From NCBI RefSeq assembly GCF_003112435.1, contig NZ_BDOQ01000001.1, positions 62,001 to 126,000 of the forward strand: 64,000 bases of DNA, read 5' to 3'. Both the position numbers and the translations under genes were made by a program. Positions within the stretch are counted from its first letter, which is position 1, and each line of letters starts with the position of its first letter. A model generated the notes under the pieces. The model made no database searches, was not told the origin of the DNA, and saw nothing but the letters and a program-made list of their open reading frames with translations. Below, piece after piece: positions 54,234 through 63,725 of this stretch. The DNA comes from Novimethylophilus kurashikiensis. Its GTDB lineage: Bacteria; Pseudomonadota; Gammaproteobacteria; Burkholderiales; Methylophilaceae.

Positions 54234-56456
54234 TCAGGTCTGCATGAGCGACGGCACCAAAGGCAGGGTGCGAATGCGCTTGCCGGTAGCAGCGAACACG
54301 GCATTGGCAATTGCTGGCGCAACCGCTGCCGTTCCCGGCTCGCCGACCCCGCCTGGCGCTTCATTGTTCCGGATCAAGTGCACCTCGATCACCGGCGCCT
54401 CGTTCATGCGCAATACTCGGTAATTATCAAAATTGCTTTGTTCCACGCGCCCTTGCTTCACGGTGATCTGATCGTAAAGCGCGCCGGAAATGCCGAAAAT
54501 AATGCCGCCTTCCATCTGCGCAACGACGGTGTCCGGGTTAACCACGGTGCCGCAATCGACGGCGCATACCACGCGTTTAACGCGGATGTCGTCCTTGCCG
54601 ACTTCCACTTCAGCCACCTGCGCCACATAGCTGCCGAACGCGAATTGCACAGATAAGCCGCGTCCCTGGTTCTGCGGCAAGGCGCCCCCCCAACCTGCCT
54701 TGTCGGCGGCGAGTTGTAGTACAGCCTTAGCACGAGGGACATGGTCGATCTGGCTTAATCGGTAGGCCAGCGGGTCTTGTTTGGCCAAGTGCGCCAGTTC
54801 GTCGATAAAGCTCTCGATCATGAACATGTTGTGCGTCACGCCCACGCCGCGCCACCAGCCGGTCACGATGCCCGGCGGCTCTTGGCGTATGTACTCCACC
54901 AGTAGGTTGTCGCGCGCGTAAAGCGGGTCGCGGGCGCCTTCCACGGCATCGGGGTCGAGGCCATTTTCCACCATTTGCGGTACCCAGCGCGACATGACGG
55001 ATGAGCCCGTCACGCGGTGGCTCCAGGCAATGGGCTTTCCCTGATCGTCGAGTGCAGCCGATAGCTTATCGTAGTAATAAGGCCGGTAGATGCCATGCTG
55101 CATATCCTCCTCGCGCGTCCACACGACCTTGACCGGGTAGGGGAGTTGCTTGGCGATGGCGACTGCCTGGTTGATGAAATCTACGTCCAGCCGTCGCCCG
55201 AAGCCGCCGCCGATGTAGTGGTTGTGAATGAAAATTTTTTCCGCAGGCAGCTTGGTCAGCGTCATCGCCCCGGCTTGCGCCAGAGTCGGCACTTGCGTAC
55301 CCACCCAAATATCGCAGCGGTCCGGTTGGACGTGCACCGTGCAATTCATCGGTTCCAGCCCGGCCTGCGACAAAAACGGCACCTGGTACGTGGCCTCGAA
55401 GCGATGCTTGGACTGCTCGAATGTCTTGCGGAAATCCCCCACCGAGCGCGCCACCACGCCGGGTGCAGCGCGGCCCTGGTTGTTCGAAGCCTCCTGCAAC
55501 TGGCCGACGATATCCTTGATGTCCAGGCTGGCATTGCGCCCGCCGTCCCACTTGATGTCTAGCGCTGCCAGCCCCTGTTTGGCCGCCCACATATGGTCCG
55601 CGACCACGGCGACGGCGTCTTCCAGTTTGACCACCTGCACGACACCCTTGATGCTCCGCGCCTTGCTGTCGTCCACGCTGGTGAGTTTGCCGCCAAGTAT
55701 CGGAGATGCCGCCACCGTCGCGATCTTCATGTTGGGCACTTGGGCGTCGATACCGAATTTGGCCTGTCCGTTCACCTTGGAAGGTGTATCCAGCCGTTTC
55801 GCCGGAGTGCCGATCAGGCGGTAATGCTGCGGGTCTTTTAGCTGAACCTTCTGCGGAATAGGCAGCAAGGCCGCGGCACCGGCCACTTCGCCATAGGAAA
55901 CCGTCTTGCCGGACTTTCCGTGCGAGATCATGCCGCCGCTTGTAGTGCATTCTTCCAGCGGTACATTCCACTGCTTGCTAGCCGCCGTCAGTAACAGGAT
56001 GCGGGCCATGGCGCCGGCTTCGCGCAATGGCTTCCAGGCTCCGCGGATGGACGTCGAGCCGCCGGTAACTTGCGAGCCCAGGATCGGGTCCGCATATTTC
56101 TTGTCGTCGGCGGGGGCTTGTTCCAGCTTGACCTTGGCGAGATCGATGTCCATTTCTTCCGCGACCAGCATGGGGATGGAGGTAAATGTGCCTTGTCCCA
56201 TCTCGACCTTGTGTACGGTTAATGTGACCAGCCCATCGGGATCGACACGAATGAAGGCATTGGGTACGAATGGACGCGATTCGGTCCTAAACGTCGACGT
56301 CTCCGCACCGTGCTTGGCCTGAGGCCCCATCACTCTAGGCAGCAAAAACCCGAGCACCAGGCCCCCGCCAACGCCGGCTGTGGCAATAAGAAATTCGCGG
56401 CGAGCGAGGCCGGTTTCCGGCAGCGCGGGAAGTTCGGTTTCCAGGCGAGTCATCAT
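54234..56456 (-). CDS. iorB: isoquinoline 1-oxidoreductase-type molybdo-hydroxylase, large subunit
   Basis: A 740-residue subunit of the xanthine dehydrogenase family, IorB branch. A Tat signal is present ([20 protein letters not shown]), so it is exported folded with its cofactor. Molybdopterin-binding segments include [47 protein letters not shown] and [18 protein letters not shown]. Of two adjacent ATGs, 56456 overlaps the iorA stop. Together with IorA it hydroxylates N-heterocycles or oxidises aldehydes in the periplasm; the substrate cannot be read from sequence. Confidence 0.92.
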   Translation of the reverse strand: MMTRLETELPALPETGLARREFLIATAGVGGGLVLGFLLPRVMGPQAKHGAETSTFRTESRPFVPNAFIRVDPDGLVTLTVHKVEMGQGTFTSIPMLVAEEMDIDLAKVKLEQAPADDKKYADPILGSQVTGGSTSIRGAWKPLREAGAMARILLLTAASKQWNVPLEECTTSGGMISHGKSGKTVSYGEVAGAAALLPIPQKVQLKDPQHYRLIGTPAKRLDTPSKVNGQAKFGIDAQVPNMKIATVAASPILGGKLTSVDDSKARSIKGVVQVVKLEDAVAVVADHMWAAKQGLAALDIKWDGGRNASLDIKDIVGQLQEASNNQGRAAPGVVARSVGDFRKTFEQSKHRFEATYQVPFLSQAGLEPMNCTVHVQPDRCDIWVGTQVPTLAQAGAMTLTKLPAEKIFIHNHYIGGGFGRRLDVDFINQAVAIAKQLPYPVKVVWTREEDMQHGIYRPYYYDKLSAALDDQGKPIAWSHRVTGSSVMSRWVPQMVENGLDPDAVEGARDPLYARDNLLVEYIRQEPPGIVTGWWRGVGVTHNMFMIESFIDELAHLAKQDPLAYRLSQIDHVPRAKAVLQLAADKAGWGGALPQNQGRGLSVQFAFGSYVAQVAEVEVGKDDIRVKRVVCAVDCGTVVNPDTVVAQMEGGIIFGISGALYDQITVKQGRVEQSNFDNYRVLRMNEAPVIEVHLIRNNEAPGGVGEPGTAAVAPAIANAVFAATGKRIRTLPLVPSLMQT

Positions 56457-56914
56457 GCGGCTTTCACGTTGGCGGCCTGCTTGATGGCGGCGCGAATGCG
56501 GGGGTAGGTGCCGCAGCGGCAGATGTTGCCCGCCATGGCCTGGTCGATATCCTGGTCGGTCGGGTTCGGCGTGGATTTGAGCAGCGCCGAAGCGGCCATC
56601 ACCTGGCCTGATTGGCAGTAGCCGCACTGCACCACTTCCAGCGCGAGCCAGGCTTGTTGCACCTTGCGGCCCTCCGGCGTGTCGCCGATGGCTTCGATAG
56701 TCGTGATCTTCTTACCGGCCGCTGCCGAGACCGGCGTCACGCAGCTGCGAATAGGATTCCCGTCCAGATGCACGGTGCAGGCGCCGCATAGCGCCTTGCC
56801 GCAGCCGAACTTGGTGCCGGTGAGCCCGATGACATCGCGCACCGCCCACAGGATAGGCATGTCGTCGGGGATGTCGAGGGCGTGATCCTTGCCGTTGACG
56901 TTGAGGGTGACCAT
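56453..56914 (-). CDS. iorA: isoquinoline 1-oxidoreductase-type 2Fe-2S subunit
   Basis: A 153-residue iron-sulfur subunit. Plant-type cluster ligands lie in [17 protein letters not shown], and the second cluster ligands in [11 protein letters not shown] and GNICRCGTY. It transfers electrons from the molybdenum subunit. An earlier ATG at 56920 is in frame, but the one at 56914 has the better-spaced GAGAG. Overlaps iorB by the TGA/ATG. Confidence 0.93.
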   Translation of the reverse strand: MVTLNVNGKDHALDIPDDMPILWAVRDVIGLTGTKFGCGKALCGACTVHLDGNPIRSCVTPVSAAAGKKITTIEAIGDTPEGRKVQQAWLALEVVQCGYCQSGQVMAASALLKSTPNPTDQDIDQAMAGNICRCGTYPRIRAAIKQAANVKAA

Positions 56915-56995
56915 GGGCATCTCTCAAGGGAGGGGAGTCGCTACCTTAACGCGGTTCGGCCAGGTTGCATGGTGCGCCAAGCCGCACTGGCTGCG

Positions 56996-57700
56996 TTATT
57001 GTTCGTCGTCTTCCTCGTCGTTGTAGCCGTAGGGCAATTCGTCGTCGTTCTCGAGCATGACTTCCTCGATCTCCGCATCGCGGTCGTTCATGATGTTTTC
57101 GCGAATACGATAAACGCGGGCGTGACGCCGTTGGTCCGGAGTCAGGTCGCCGAACAGGGATTCGATCTCGGTTTCGTCCAGGTGCGGCGCCTCCTCGGCA
57201 TTGTCCAGCAGATGCGAGGCTGCGTCCGAGTCGAGGTCTATCTCGGAAATGAACTGCAAGGATTCGTCGTACAACTCGGCTTGCATGGCGCTGCCTTCGG
57301 TCAGCACGATCAAGTATCCGCCCCCCGGCTGCTCGAAATGATGCGCCACGGCGTGGCTATCCTGCTCTGACGGCGCTTGCATGCTTTGGTCGAACAGCGG
57401 CGTATCCTGGCTGTGCAGTTGCTGCATGGCAGAAAGATTTTCCTGAAGCTTGGCTTCGTCGGGGCCGCGGTCCTGCAAATCGGCATATCCCAGGTCGTCC
57501 ACGCGGGGACCGTCGCCGCCGAATTGGGCGGCGTTTTCTTCATTGAGTCCCGCGGCGTCCGAAAGCTCGGTGGAAAACGGATAATGCTCGCTCGATACCT
57601 GACCGACGTCGTTGGCCGCCTCTGCGGGAAAATCGGCGACGGCGTCCTCGGCCATCGGCTCGGGTCTGGAACTGGCTTTTTGTTGGGCTGGCGTACTCAT
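56996..57700 (-). CDS. acidic hypothetical protein, 234 aa
   Basis: I do not recognise this protein. It is strongly acidic, with Asp/Glu-rich stretches and a C-terminus of DELPYGYNDEEDDEQ. The middle has a short beta segment (GGGYLIVLTEGSAMQAELYD). It is soluble, without a signal. The start at 57700 has AAGGAG 11 bases upstream; an earlier in-frame ATG at 57739 lacks one. It lies between iorA and the TAXI gene with its own leader. Confidence 0.65.
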   Translation of the reverse strand: MSTPAQQKASSRPEPMAEDAVADFPAEAANDVGQVSSEHYPFSTELSDAAGLNEENAAQFGGDGPRVDDLGYADLQDRGPDEAKLQENLSAMQQLHSQDTPLFDQSMQAPSEQDSHAVAHHFEQPGGGYLIVLTEGSAMQAELYDESLQFISEIDLDSDAASHLLDNAEEAPHLDETEIESLFGDLTPDQRRHARVYRIRENIMNDRDAEIEEVMLENDDELPYGYNDEEDDEQ

Positions 57701-57869
57701 GGCAATAAGGTCTCCTTGCAATGTTGCAATGCCACCCATGGTCAGGAGATTAATCTTCCCTGTCGGTGCGCTACCCTGTGTTTGCGTTACATCTGATCAA
57801 ATGTCAGTCGTATGAAAGGCGGCTCCATTAAAATTACTTCTTTAACCTTAATCGATCCCGGAGCAAATC

Positions 57870-59255
57870 TTGGCTGAGGCGAACCAAAGAAAAATTTCAC
57901 TCAAGTTTCTTCCCATCCCAAAAATCGTCCGAATATCCTGGCAAGACTTGTTCGCCTCGCTGGCGCCCGTCGTTGTGGTCAGCGTCGTGGTCATCGCCAT
58001 CGCGATTCATTTCGTGCAACCGGCACCGCCCAGCACCATTACCATGACCGCCGGGCCCAAGGGCAGCGTCTTGTATTCGGTGGCCGAGCGCTATCAGAAA
58101 AGCCTGGCCAAAAAAGGCATCAAGCTCGTCATCATGGAATCCGCGGGTTCGCTGGATAACCTCAAGCGGCTGATCGATCCCAATGTGACGGTGGACGTAG
58201 GCTTTGTGCAGGGTGGGGTGGCGGACGACCTGGATATCGGCGAATTGACCTCGCTGGGCAGCGTGTCTTACGAGCCGTTGACTATTGTTTATCGGCATCC
58301 CCATGCCATCCATCGCCTGTCTGAGCTTAAGGGAAAACCGATTGCCGTCGGACCGGAGGGCAGCGGCACGCGTGTCTTGGCCCTGGCCATCCTCAAGGCC
58401 AACGGCATCGATCCTGCCAACGCCAATCTGGTCAGCCTGAGCGGCGACAAGGCGGTGGATGCATTGATCGACAAGCAGGTGGACGCGGCCTTCTTGATGG
58501 GAGATTCCGCGGCGCGGGGCTTGATCCGCAAGGTGCTACATACCAAGGACTTGCGCATGTTCGATTTTCCTCAGGCGGATGCCTACCTGCGGCGCTTCCG
58601 CTATCTGAACAAGCTGGATATCCCGGCCGGTACGTTCGACCTGGGCGCTAATCTGCCCGCCAAGCCGACAGTCATGATGGCACCTACCATGGAACTGATC
58701 GCCCGTCCCGACCTGCATCCCGCGCTATCCGACATCCTTATCGAAACCGCGCAGGAAGTGCACGGCAAGGCCACGCTGCTGCAAAAACACGGCGAATTCC
58801 CCGCGCCGCTGGAGCACGAATATCCCATCAGCGAGGAAGCCAACCGCTATTACAAATCCGGCAAGGGCTTCGCTTACCGCTACATGCCGTTCTGGCTGGC
58901 GAGCCTGACGGATCGCATCCTGGTCATGATCGTCCCGGTGCTCGTGGTGCTGATCCCCGGCCTGCGCTTTGTACCCACGCTATACGGCTGGCGCATCAGG
59001 CGTCGCATTTATCGTCATTACGGTGAGTTGATGGCGCTGGAGCGTGCCGCGCTGGGGGAACTGTCCGACGAGGAGAAATCCGAATTGAGCCGTCGTTTAG
59101 ACGGTATCGAGCGCGCCATCATCAGCGGCAAGATACCCGGTGCCTTTGCCGACGAAACCTATGTGCTGCGGCAGCATATCAAGTTTGTGAGGGAGCGACT
59201 GGCGCTGGCAACGTCAGCCAAAGCAACGAATCACAAACAGGAGACGTCGCAATAG
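57870..59255 (+). CDS. TAXI-family solute receptor with two membrane helices
   Basis: A 461-residue protein of the TRAP-associated extracytoplasmic immunogenic (TAXI) receptor type. After a membrane helix (about 28-48) the periplasmic binding domain shows SAGPKGSVLYSVAERYQK-like opening (TAGPKGSVLYSVAERYQK), LKGKPIAVGPEGSGTRVLA and the typical two-lobe continuation. A second membrane helix lies near 350-370, followed by a cytoplasmic helical tail. It is thus anchored at both ends, unlike free TRAP receptors. No TRAP permease gene is nearby. TTG start with GGAG seven bases upstream. Ligand unknown. Confidence 0.88.
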   Translation: MAEANQRKISLKFLPIPKIVRISWQDLFASLAPVVVVSVVVIAIAIHFVQPAPPSTITMTAGPKGSVLYSVAERYQKSLAKKGIKLVIMESAGSLDNLKRLIDPNVTVDVGFVQGGVADDLDIGELTSLGSVSYEPLTIVYRHPHAIHRLSELKGKPIAVGPEGSGTRVLALAILKANGIDPANANLVSLSGDKAVDALIDKQVDAAFLMGDSAARGLIRKVLHTKDLRMFDFPQADAYLRRFRYLNKLDIPAGTFDLGANLPAKPTVMMAPTMELIARPDLHPALSDILIETAQEVHGKATLLQKHGEFPAPLEHEYPISEEANRYYKSGKGFAYRYMPFWLASLTDRILVMIVPVLVVLIPGLRFVPTLYGWRIRRRIYRHYGELMALERAALGELSDEEKSELSRRLDGIERAIISGKIPGAFADETYVLRQHIKFVRERLALATSAKATNHKQETSQ

Positions 59256-59268
59256 CGATATTAGAAAA

Positions 59269-59297
59269 CAAAAGGGGCCGAACGGCCCCTTTTTTAT
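59269..59297. terminator. bidirectional terminator
   Basis: AAAAGGGGCCG pairs CGGCCCCTTTT around AA, with A and T tracts on either side. It serves the TAXI gene and the convergent Ser/Thr-rich protein gene. Confidence 0.92.
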
Positions 59298-59317
59298 TGG
59301 CGATGTATTTCCGTCGA

Positions 59318-60016
59318 TCAGGCAGATGCGCTGATGTTGAGTCCGGGATTGCGGCCATTCTGTAGATTAGTGGCAATCGATTTCAGGAAGTCCGAAAGCG
59401 AAGCTTGGTTGCTCGTGCTGCCGCCCATCGCCGTCATCAAATTCTGGAAATCCTGTTGCAATGCGGAAACGGAAGAATTGGAAGTGCCGGTGGCCGACGA
59501 CGAATCGCCGGTGGATAGCTGCTGGATGATGTTTTGCAAACCGTTTTCCATCTTGCTCAGGCCGCCGTGGTAATGCCGCCCACCGCCCACACCCTGGGCT
59601 GCGGATGCGCTGCTGCCATCGTTGTCGCCGTCGCTATCCGTACCGGCGCTGGCGGTAGTGTTTTGTGCGCCTTGGGCATGCATGGCGGCAAACAGGTCGT
59701 GCATGAATGTTTGCAAGGCTTGCTGCGGATCGGTGGTGGAGGACGTTGTCGTGCTGTCTGATGTGGTTCCATCGGTCGAGGCGGTGGTCGAGGTGCCGGA
59801 ACCGGAGGTGCTCGAAGCCGAGGATGCCCCGGTCACGCCCATCTGGGACAGTGCCTGCATGATGGCAGAGGCGAAGGCCCCGCCCTTGCCGATGCCGCGT
59901 GCACCGCGGTTTCCGTCATTGTCGCCGTCACCGTCCCGCCCGCGATTGACCTGGGAGTTGGATGCATAGGGATTCAGCGAACCGACGCCGCCGAACAGGC
60001 TGTTGATGGATGACAT
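59318..60016 (-). CDS. Ser/Thr/Gly-rich low-complexity protein, 232 aa
   Basis: I do not recognise a family name. The sequence begins MSSINSLFGGVGSLNPYASN and alternates helical blocks (FASAIMQALSQMGV, LQTFMHDLFAAMHAQGA, LQQDFQNLMTAMGG) with Ser/Thr/Asp/Gly-rich linkers (DGDGDNDGNRG, TTSDSTTTSSTTD). The acidic DGDGDND segments could bind calcium, which is speculation. There is no signal peptide. AAGGAGGA gives a very strong ribosome site. A GTAAC direct-repeat motif lies about 85 bases before the start, shared with the response regulator operon, suggesting common control. Confidence 0.7.
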   Translation of the reverse strand: MSSINSLFGGVGSLNPYASNSQVNRGRDGDGDNDGNRGARGIGKGGAFASAIMQALSQMGVTGASSASSTSGSGTSTTASTDGTTSDSTTTSSTTDPQQALQTFMHDLFAAMHAQGAQNTTASAGTDSDGDNDGSSASAAQGVGGGRHYHGGLSKMENGLQNIIQQLSTGDSSSATGTSNSSVSALQQDFQNLMTAMGGSTSNQASLSDFLKSIATNLQNGRNPGLNISASA

Positions 60017-60101
60017 GTTGTTCCTCCTTGTTAAAAGATTGTTCGAGCGAAGGCTCGATACGAAAAAGTTAGCGGTATTACCAGAGCGAAAATTGAGCCA
60101 G

Positions 60102-60122
60102 TTTTTGTAACAAATGGTAACG
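60102..60122 (-). promoter_or_regulatory. operator-like GTAAC direct repeat, site 1
   Basis: Plus strand TTTTTGTAACAAATGGTAAC then G: two GTAAC units ten bases apart (60107, 60117) after a T run. Read with the gene it is GTTACCATTTGTTACAAAAA, resembling the RstA box. It precedes the Ser/Thr-rich protein gene. The rest of 60123-60300 has no gene I can support. Confidence 0.6.
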
Positions 60123-60300
60123 AAGTGTATATGCCTGCAACCGCTCCGAAAGCCGCGTCATTGCTTGATCCTGAGTCAGATGCCTGCATTACGGCTGACA
60201 ATGCAATGGAGCGAGCGACACCGTAAAAAGATCAAGCGGCAAAGCACTGCCAGCAAAATGGCAATGTTTGCCGCTTGATGAGTGGGGAATGCAATACCAA

Positions 60301-60834
60301 TTAAGGCGGCGGCAAATACCCAGGTGGTGGGGGCGGCGGTGGATAATAGGATGGCGTACTTTCCCTGACAGATGGGGTTGCTCTATCGTATGGTGCAGTC
60401 ATGAGCCTGCCCGAAACCGGTACGCGATGACCGTACCCGTACATGCACTGGACGTAGGCATTGTCGTATCGACTTTGCGATCCGTAGGCTGAGGAATCTG
60501 CTTCGCCAAGCCCCACCGCACTGCCCACGATCAATCCCGTTGCCGCTCCAACGCCGCCACCGCGTCCTCCGCCTGCTACAGCACCGGCTACGGCCCCGAT
60601 GGCCGTGCCGGCAGCTGCACTGCGAGCCAGGCTGCTATCGGCATTTCGCGCCGCTGAACTGCCGCCGATCCGATCACTTGCAAATGCGCGGCACAACCCG
60701 TCATCGTTGCGGAATTGATCGAAACTTTTTCCCGTGCCCGGCAATGCCATGACGCTCGGCCCGTTGGGCATTGTCGAGCACGCACTCAATAACAGCACCG
60801 CGAGCACAAGTGGTTTTCTGCGATGGTCGGACAT
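60301..60834 (-). CDS. lipoprotein with glycine-zipper segment
   Basis: A 177-residue lipoprotein: signal ending in lipobox LLSAC (about residues 15-19). The middle (about 65-110) is a glycine-zipper membrane-inserting segment (AAGTAIGAVAGAVAGGG, then GAATGLIVGSAVGL). The C-terminus is Tyr/Pro-rich and ends in a polyproline run (PPPPPPPGYLPPP). AGGGAG stands before the ATG at 60834; longer in-frame starts run into the neighbour and lack one. It follows the His/Tyr/Pro-rich secreted protein by 13 bases, forming a two-gene operon. Confidence 0.85.
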   Translation of the reverse strand: MSDHRRKPLVLAVLLLSACSTMPNGPSVMALPGTGKSFDQFRNDDGLCRAFASDRIGGSSAARNADSSLARSAAAGTAIGAVAGAVAGGGRGGGVGAATGLIVGSAVGLGEADSSAYGSQSRYDNAYVQCMYGYGHRVPVSGRLMTAPYDRATPSVRESTPSYYPPPPPPPGYLPPP

Positions 60835-60847
60835 GACGTTCTCCCTG

Positions 60848-61222
60848 TTATTGCTGCGGCGCGGGTGGGGTCGGAACGACTTGCTTCCAGCCGCCTGGGC
60901 AATCCTTGATGTAGGGGTAGTAGCCGTCCGGATTGTCGCAGTGATACCAATATCCCGTATTCGCCGGCGATGTCGCCCCCGAGGGGGCCGGAGCTTGGGG
61001 CGCCTGTTCGATATAGACCGGCGGCTGGGCCGGCGCAACAACCACAGGCGGATAGTAGGGGTAGGGATAGTAATAAGGCGGCGGGTAATAGGGATGCGGG
61101 TAAGGCATTCCGAAGTAGAACCCCAGCCCGATATGGCCGTGGCCGTGGTCGGCCAATGCGGCTGGGCTCAGGCTGGCACCGGCCAGGGCAAGCGCGCCGA
61201 GAAGGATTTTCGGGATGTTCAT
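60848..61222 (-). CDS. secreted His/Tyr/Pro-rich small protein, 124 aa
   Basis: A signal peptide (KILLGALALAGASLSPAALA) is followed by DHGHGHIGLGFYFGMPYPHP and a Tyr/Pro-rich middle. The C-terminal part has WYHCDNPDGYYPYIKDCPGG followed by WKQVVPTPP, a two-cysteine motif seen in many small exported proteins of betaproteobacteria. The His-rich start of the mature protein could bind metal. It leads the operon with the glycine-zipper lipoprotein and has an operator-like site upstream at 61301. Confidence 0.82.
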   Translation of the reverse strand: MNIPKILLGALALAGASLSPAALADHGHGHIGLGFYFGMPYPHPYYPPPYYYPYPYYPPVVVAPAQPPVYIEQAPQAPAPSGATSPANTGYWYHCDNPDGYYPYIKDCPGGWKQVVPTPPAPQQ

Positions 61223-61300
61223 GCTGAATCTCCTTGCAGTCGTTGAAACACAACGCTATTCAACGCCCGCAAGGTATCTCGAATAATTCAGCTAGCCGTT

Positions 61301-61323
61301 TTTTTGTAACGTATCGTAAACGG
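61301..61323 (-). promoter_or_regulatory. operator-like GTAAC direct repeat, site 2
   Basis: Plus strand TTTTTGTAACGTATCGTAAA then CGG: GTAAC at 61306 and GTAAA at 61316, again ten bases apart behind a T run. It lies about 80 bases before the His/Tyr/Pro-rich protein gene, between it and the histidine kinase gene end. Confidence 0.6.
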
Positions 61324-61336
61324 ACTGACGACCTTC

Positions 61337-62689
61337 TTAGTTTGAAGGTGCCAGCGGCAGCTCCAGCACGGCCACGAGACCGAGTTCTGCTACCCCCATG
61401 TTTTTCAAGATAATTCGGCCTTGGTGACGCTCGGCGATGATGCGGGCGATGGTCAGCCCTAAGCCCGTGCCTCCGGACTCTCGCGACCTGGAATCTTCAA
61501 GTCGATGAAACGGTTGAAAGACTTTTTCCAAATCGTGGGCAGGAATCCCTTCGCCGCCGTCGATAACCGAAATCAACGCTTTACCTGCCGATTTTTGTAC
61601 CGATACATGGGCGAACTGTCCATATTTGACGGCGTTGTCCATGAGGTTGGAAATACAGCGACGCAGGGCGAGCGGCGATCCCCAGATCGTCGTGTTGGAC
61701 GTCCCGTCGAAGGTGATTTCGCTGCCGGCGTCGATCGCGTCGTTGCACAAGGCTTCGGTGAGCGAATCGATATCCACCAGTTCGAAAGGTTCGTCCGTGG
61801 TGATGGTGTGCGCATAGTCGAGCCCTTCCCGAACCAGTGATTGCGTCACTGTGAGGTCGGCTACCAGTGCGGTGCGTAGTGCAGGATCGCTTACTTTTTC
61901 CAGACGCAGCCTGAGGCGCGTCAGCGGCGTTTGTAAATCGTGCGCGATGGCGGACAGCATGAAGGTGCGTTCCTGGATATAGCTTTGAATGCTGGCTTGC
62001 ATGCGGTTGAATGCGATAGAGGCTTCCCTGACTTCGCGCGGCCCAGGAGTTTCGGCCAGGGGTGGGTGCTTGAGATTGCTGCCGAGCGCATTGGCAGCCC
62101 GGGCCAATTGGCGCAATGGCCTGGTCGTCATGAGCGCCACGATCCATGCAAAGACGGCCAAACCCGCCATGAAAGTAATCAGGTCGCGCATGAAGTTTCC
62201 GCGGAAGGGCGGCGGCGGATGGTCGTGACGGGCGACATCGAGCTTGATGCGCGTGCCATCCTTTAATGCGGTGAACACGCTGATGCAATGCGGTTTATCC
62301 TCAGGATGGGGGCCGGTGAAGGCGGGACAGTCCTTGTTTTCCTGGTCGACAATTTCAATAGGCCGATCGCTGCCGAGCTGCTGGCGCAGTTCCTGGGTGA
62401 TTTCAGAATCCGGCGCCTGACCGACGACGCCGACGGTGGGCGCTAGATCGACGCGCAGGCCGTAGTTGGCATAGACCTGGGCAATGGCTTGGCGGGAAGC
62501 TTGCGGTGCAGAGTCCAGCAATTGAATGGCTTGTTCGATGCGCTCTGCTGCGTGGTGGGTACGCAGGTGGGATTCCAGGTTCTTGCGTTCGGTGCCCGCC
62601 AGGGTAAACACCAATGCGCCAGAAAGCATCGTTCCGCCGATGAGGATCAAAAAAGTTCGAACGGTAATCGAGTCGAGCGGATTCCACAT
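61337..62689 (-). CDS. sensor histidine kinase, EnvZ-like
   Basis: A 450-residue inner-membrane kinase. Helix 1 about 10-31, a periplasmic domain about 32-169, helix 2 about 170-188, HAMP about 190-235, phospho-acceptor His250 in SAIAHDLQTPLTR, then the ATPase domain with DNAVKYGQ (N box), DGGEGIP (G1) and GGTGLGLTI (G2). The periplasmic domain holds C121, H128, H134 and C135, and a later RHDHPPP, a set that could bind a metal or sense redox state. The start overlaps the response regulator stop by one base. Confidence 0.94.
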   Translation of the reverse strand: MWNPLDSITVRTFLILIGGTMLSGALVFTLAGTERKNLESHLRTHHAAERIEQAIQLLDSAPQASRQAIAQVYANYGLRVDLAPTVGVVGQAPDSEITQELRQQLGSDRPIEIVDQENKDCPAFTGPHPEDKPHCISVFTALKDGTRIKLDVARHDHPPPPFRGNFMRDLITFMAGLAVFAWIVALMTTRPLRQLARAANALGSNLKHPPLAETPGPREVREASIAFNRMQASIQSYIQERTFMLSAIAHDLQTPLTRLRLRLEKVSDPALRTALVADLTVTQSLVREGLDYAHTITTDEPFELVDIDSLTEALCNDAIDAGSEITFDGTSNTTIWGSPLALRRCISNLMDNAVKYGQFAHVSVQKSAGKALISVIDGGEGIPAHDLEKVFQPFHRLEDSRSRESGGTGLGLTIARIIAERHQGRIILKNMGVAELGLVAVLELPLAPSN

Positions 62690-63441
62690 TATCGATACTC
62701 CACCTCAACCGGTACCGTCAGCACATAGCCCTCGCTGCGAACGGTCTTGATGATGGCGGGCGATTTGGCGTCGTCCTGCACTTTAAGCCGGATGCGGCTG
62801 ACTTGCAGATCTATGGAACGATCGTAAGGGCCTGCTTCGCGCCCGTGCATCCAATCCATCAGTTGATCTCGGCTCAGCACCCGATTCGGATGGTCGAGAA
62901 ATAGCTTGAGCAAGCGGAATTCGGCACCCGAGAGGGATACGACCACGTCGGTCGGACTGATTAAATGGCGGGCCATCAGGTCCAGTGCCCAACCTTGAAA
63001 ACGCAATCTTAAAGCTTCGCGTGATACCGGCTCCTGCACGGCGGCAGCGGCTGTCCGCCGCAATACGCTGCGAATGCGCGACAGCAGTTCCAGCGGTTCG
63101 AAAGGCTTACAGACGTAATCGTCCGCGCCGCTCTCTAGCCCGACGATGCGGTCGATGTGATGCGTCTTTGCTGTCAGCATGATGACGGGGATATTCGAAT
63201 CTTGGCGCAACTCTCGACAAAGCTCGATGCCGTTCCGGCCCGGCAAGTTGAGGTCGAGCACGATGAGGTCGTATGCGGACTGTTCTAGCCGATGAAACAT
63301 TTCCTCCCCGTCGCCGGCTTGCTGAGGATTCAACCCGTTTTGGCTGAGGAAGTCGGAAAGCAGCGCGCGAATATCCCGGTCGTCGTCCACGATCAGGATA
63401 CGCGGGCAATGCGACGGTTGTGGCGGTGTATTGAGGCTCAT
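62689..63441 (-). CDS. OmpR-family response regulator
   Basis: A 250-residue regulator. Receiver domain: acidic pair DDD near 19-21, phosphorylation site Asp63 in VLDLNLPG, Lys in CKPFEPLEL. C-terminal winged-helix DNA-binding domain (about 150-245): LSGAEFRLLKLFLDHPNRVLS and SIDLQVSRIRLKVQDD then IKTVRSEGYVL. It is encoded just before the kinase. The GTAAC direct-repeat motif upstream of this gene and of two nearby transcripts would fit the tandem binding of OmpR-type dimers, so autoregulation is likely. Confidence 0.94.
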   Translation of the reverse strand: MSLNTPPQPSHCPRILIVDDDRDIRALLSDFLSQNGLNPQQAGDGEEMFHRLEQSAYDLIVLDLNLPGRNGIELCRELRQDSNIPVIMLTAKTHHIDRIVGLESGADDYVCKPFEPLELLSRIRSVLRRTAAAAVQEPVSREALRLRFQGWALDLMARHLISPTDVVVSLSGAEFRLLKLFLDHPNRVLSRDQLMDWMHGREAGPYDRSIDLQVSRIRLKVQDDAKSPAIIKTVRSEGYVLTVPVEVEYR

Positions 63442-63579
63442 GGCAGTTGGATCCGTGGGCAGTCTTGTTGCTGCGCATCGACGAGTTCATTGAAGAGTTG
63501 CTGTCCCGCATACCGAGCACCAGCATAGGCGAACTATTTGAACAAGCACTTGTATCCGCGGTTTTTCCACAACGAGCAT

Positions 63580-63600
63580 TTTTGTAATGTTTTGTATCAG
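63580..63600 (-). promoter_or_regulatory. operator-like GTAAC direct repeat, site 3
   Basis: Plus strand TTTTTGTAATGTTTTGTATC then A: GTAAT at 63585 and GTATC at 63595, ten bases apart after a T run, the weakest of the three sites. It lies about 140 bases upstream of the response regulator start. Confidence 0.5.
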
Positions 63601-63638
63601 TTGCTTGGTTGGGATGCACTACAAATGCCCAACAACGG

Positions 63639-63674
63639 GGCACCGAAATTGTGCAGTGATTCATAATGGTGCAA
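63639..63674 (+). promoter_or_regulatory. NtrC-like binding sites upstream of amt
   Basis: GGCACCGAAATTGTGCA (63639-63655) agrees with 10 of 12 fixed positions of the NtrC consensus TGCACC-N5-GGTGCA, and a half site GGTGCA follows at 63669-63674. They lie 50-90 bases upstream of the sigma-54 element, the usual place for an enhancer. Confidence 0.55.
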
Positions 63675-63725
63675 AAATAATGTTTGGTGAGGTTTTGTGT
63701 CTATTTAAAACAATGACTTATGTAT

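Noticed and set aside
63107-63664. 185-codon minus-strand frame reaching into the space upstream of the response regulator
   Set aside because: It lies mostly out of frame over the regulator and covers the operator and NtrC-like sites.
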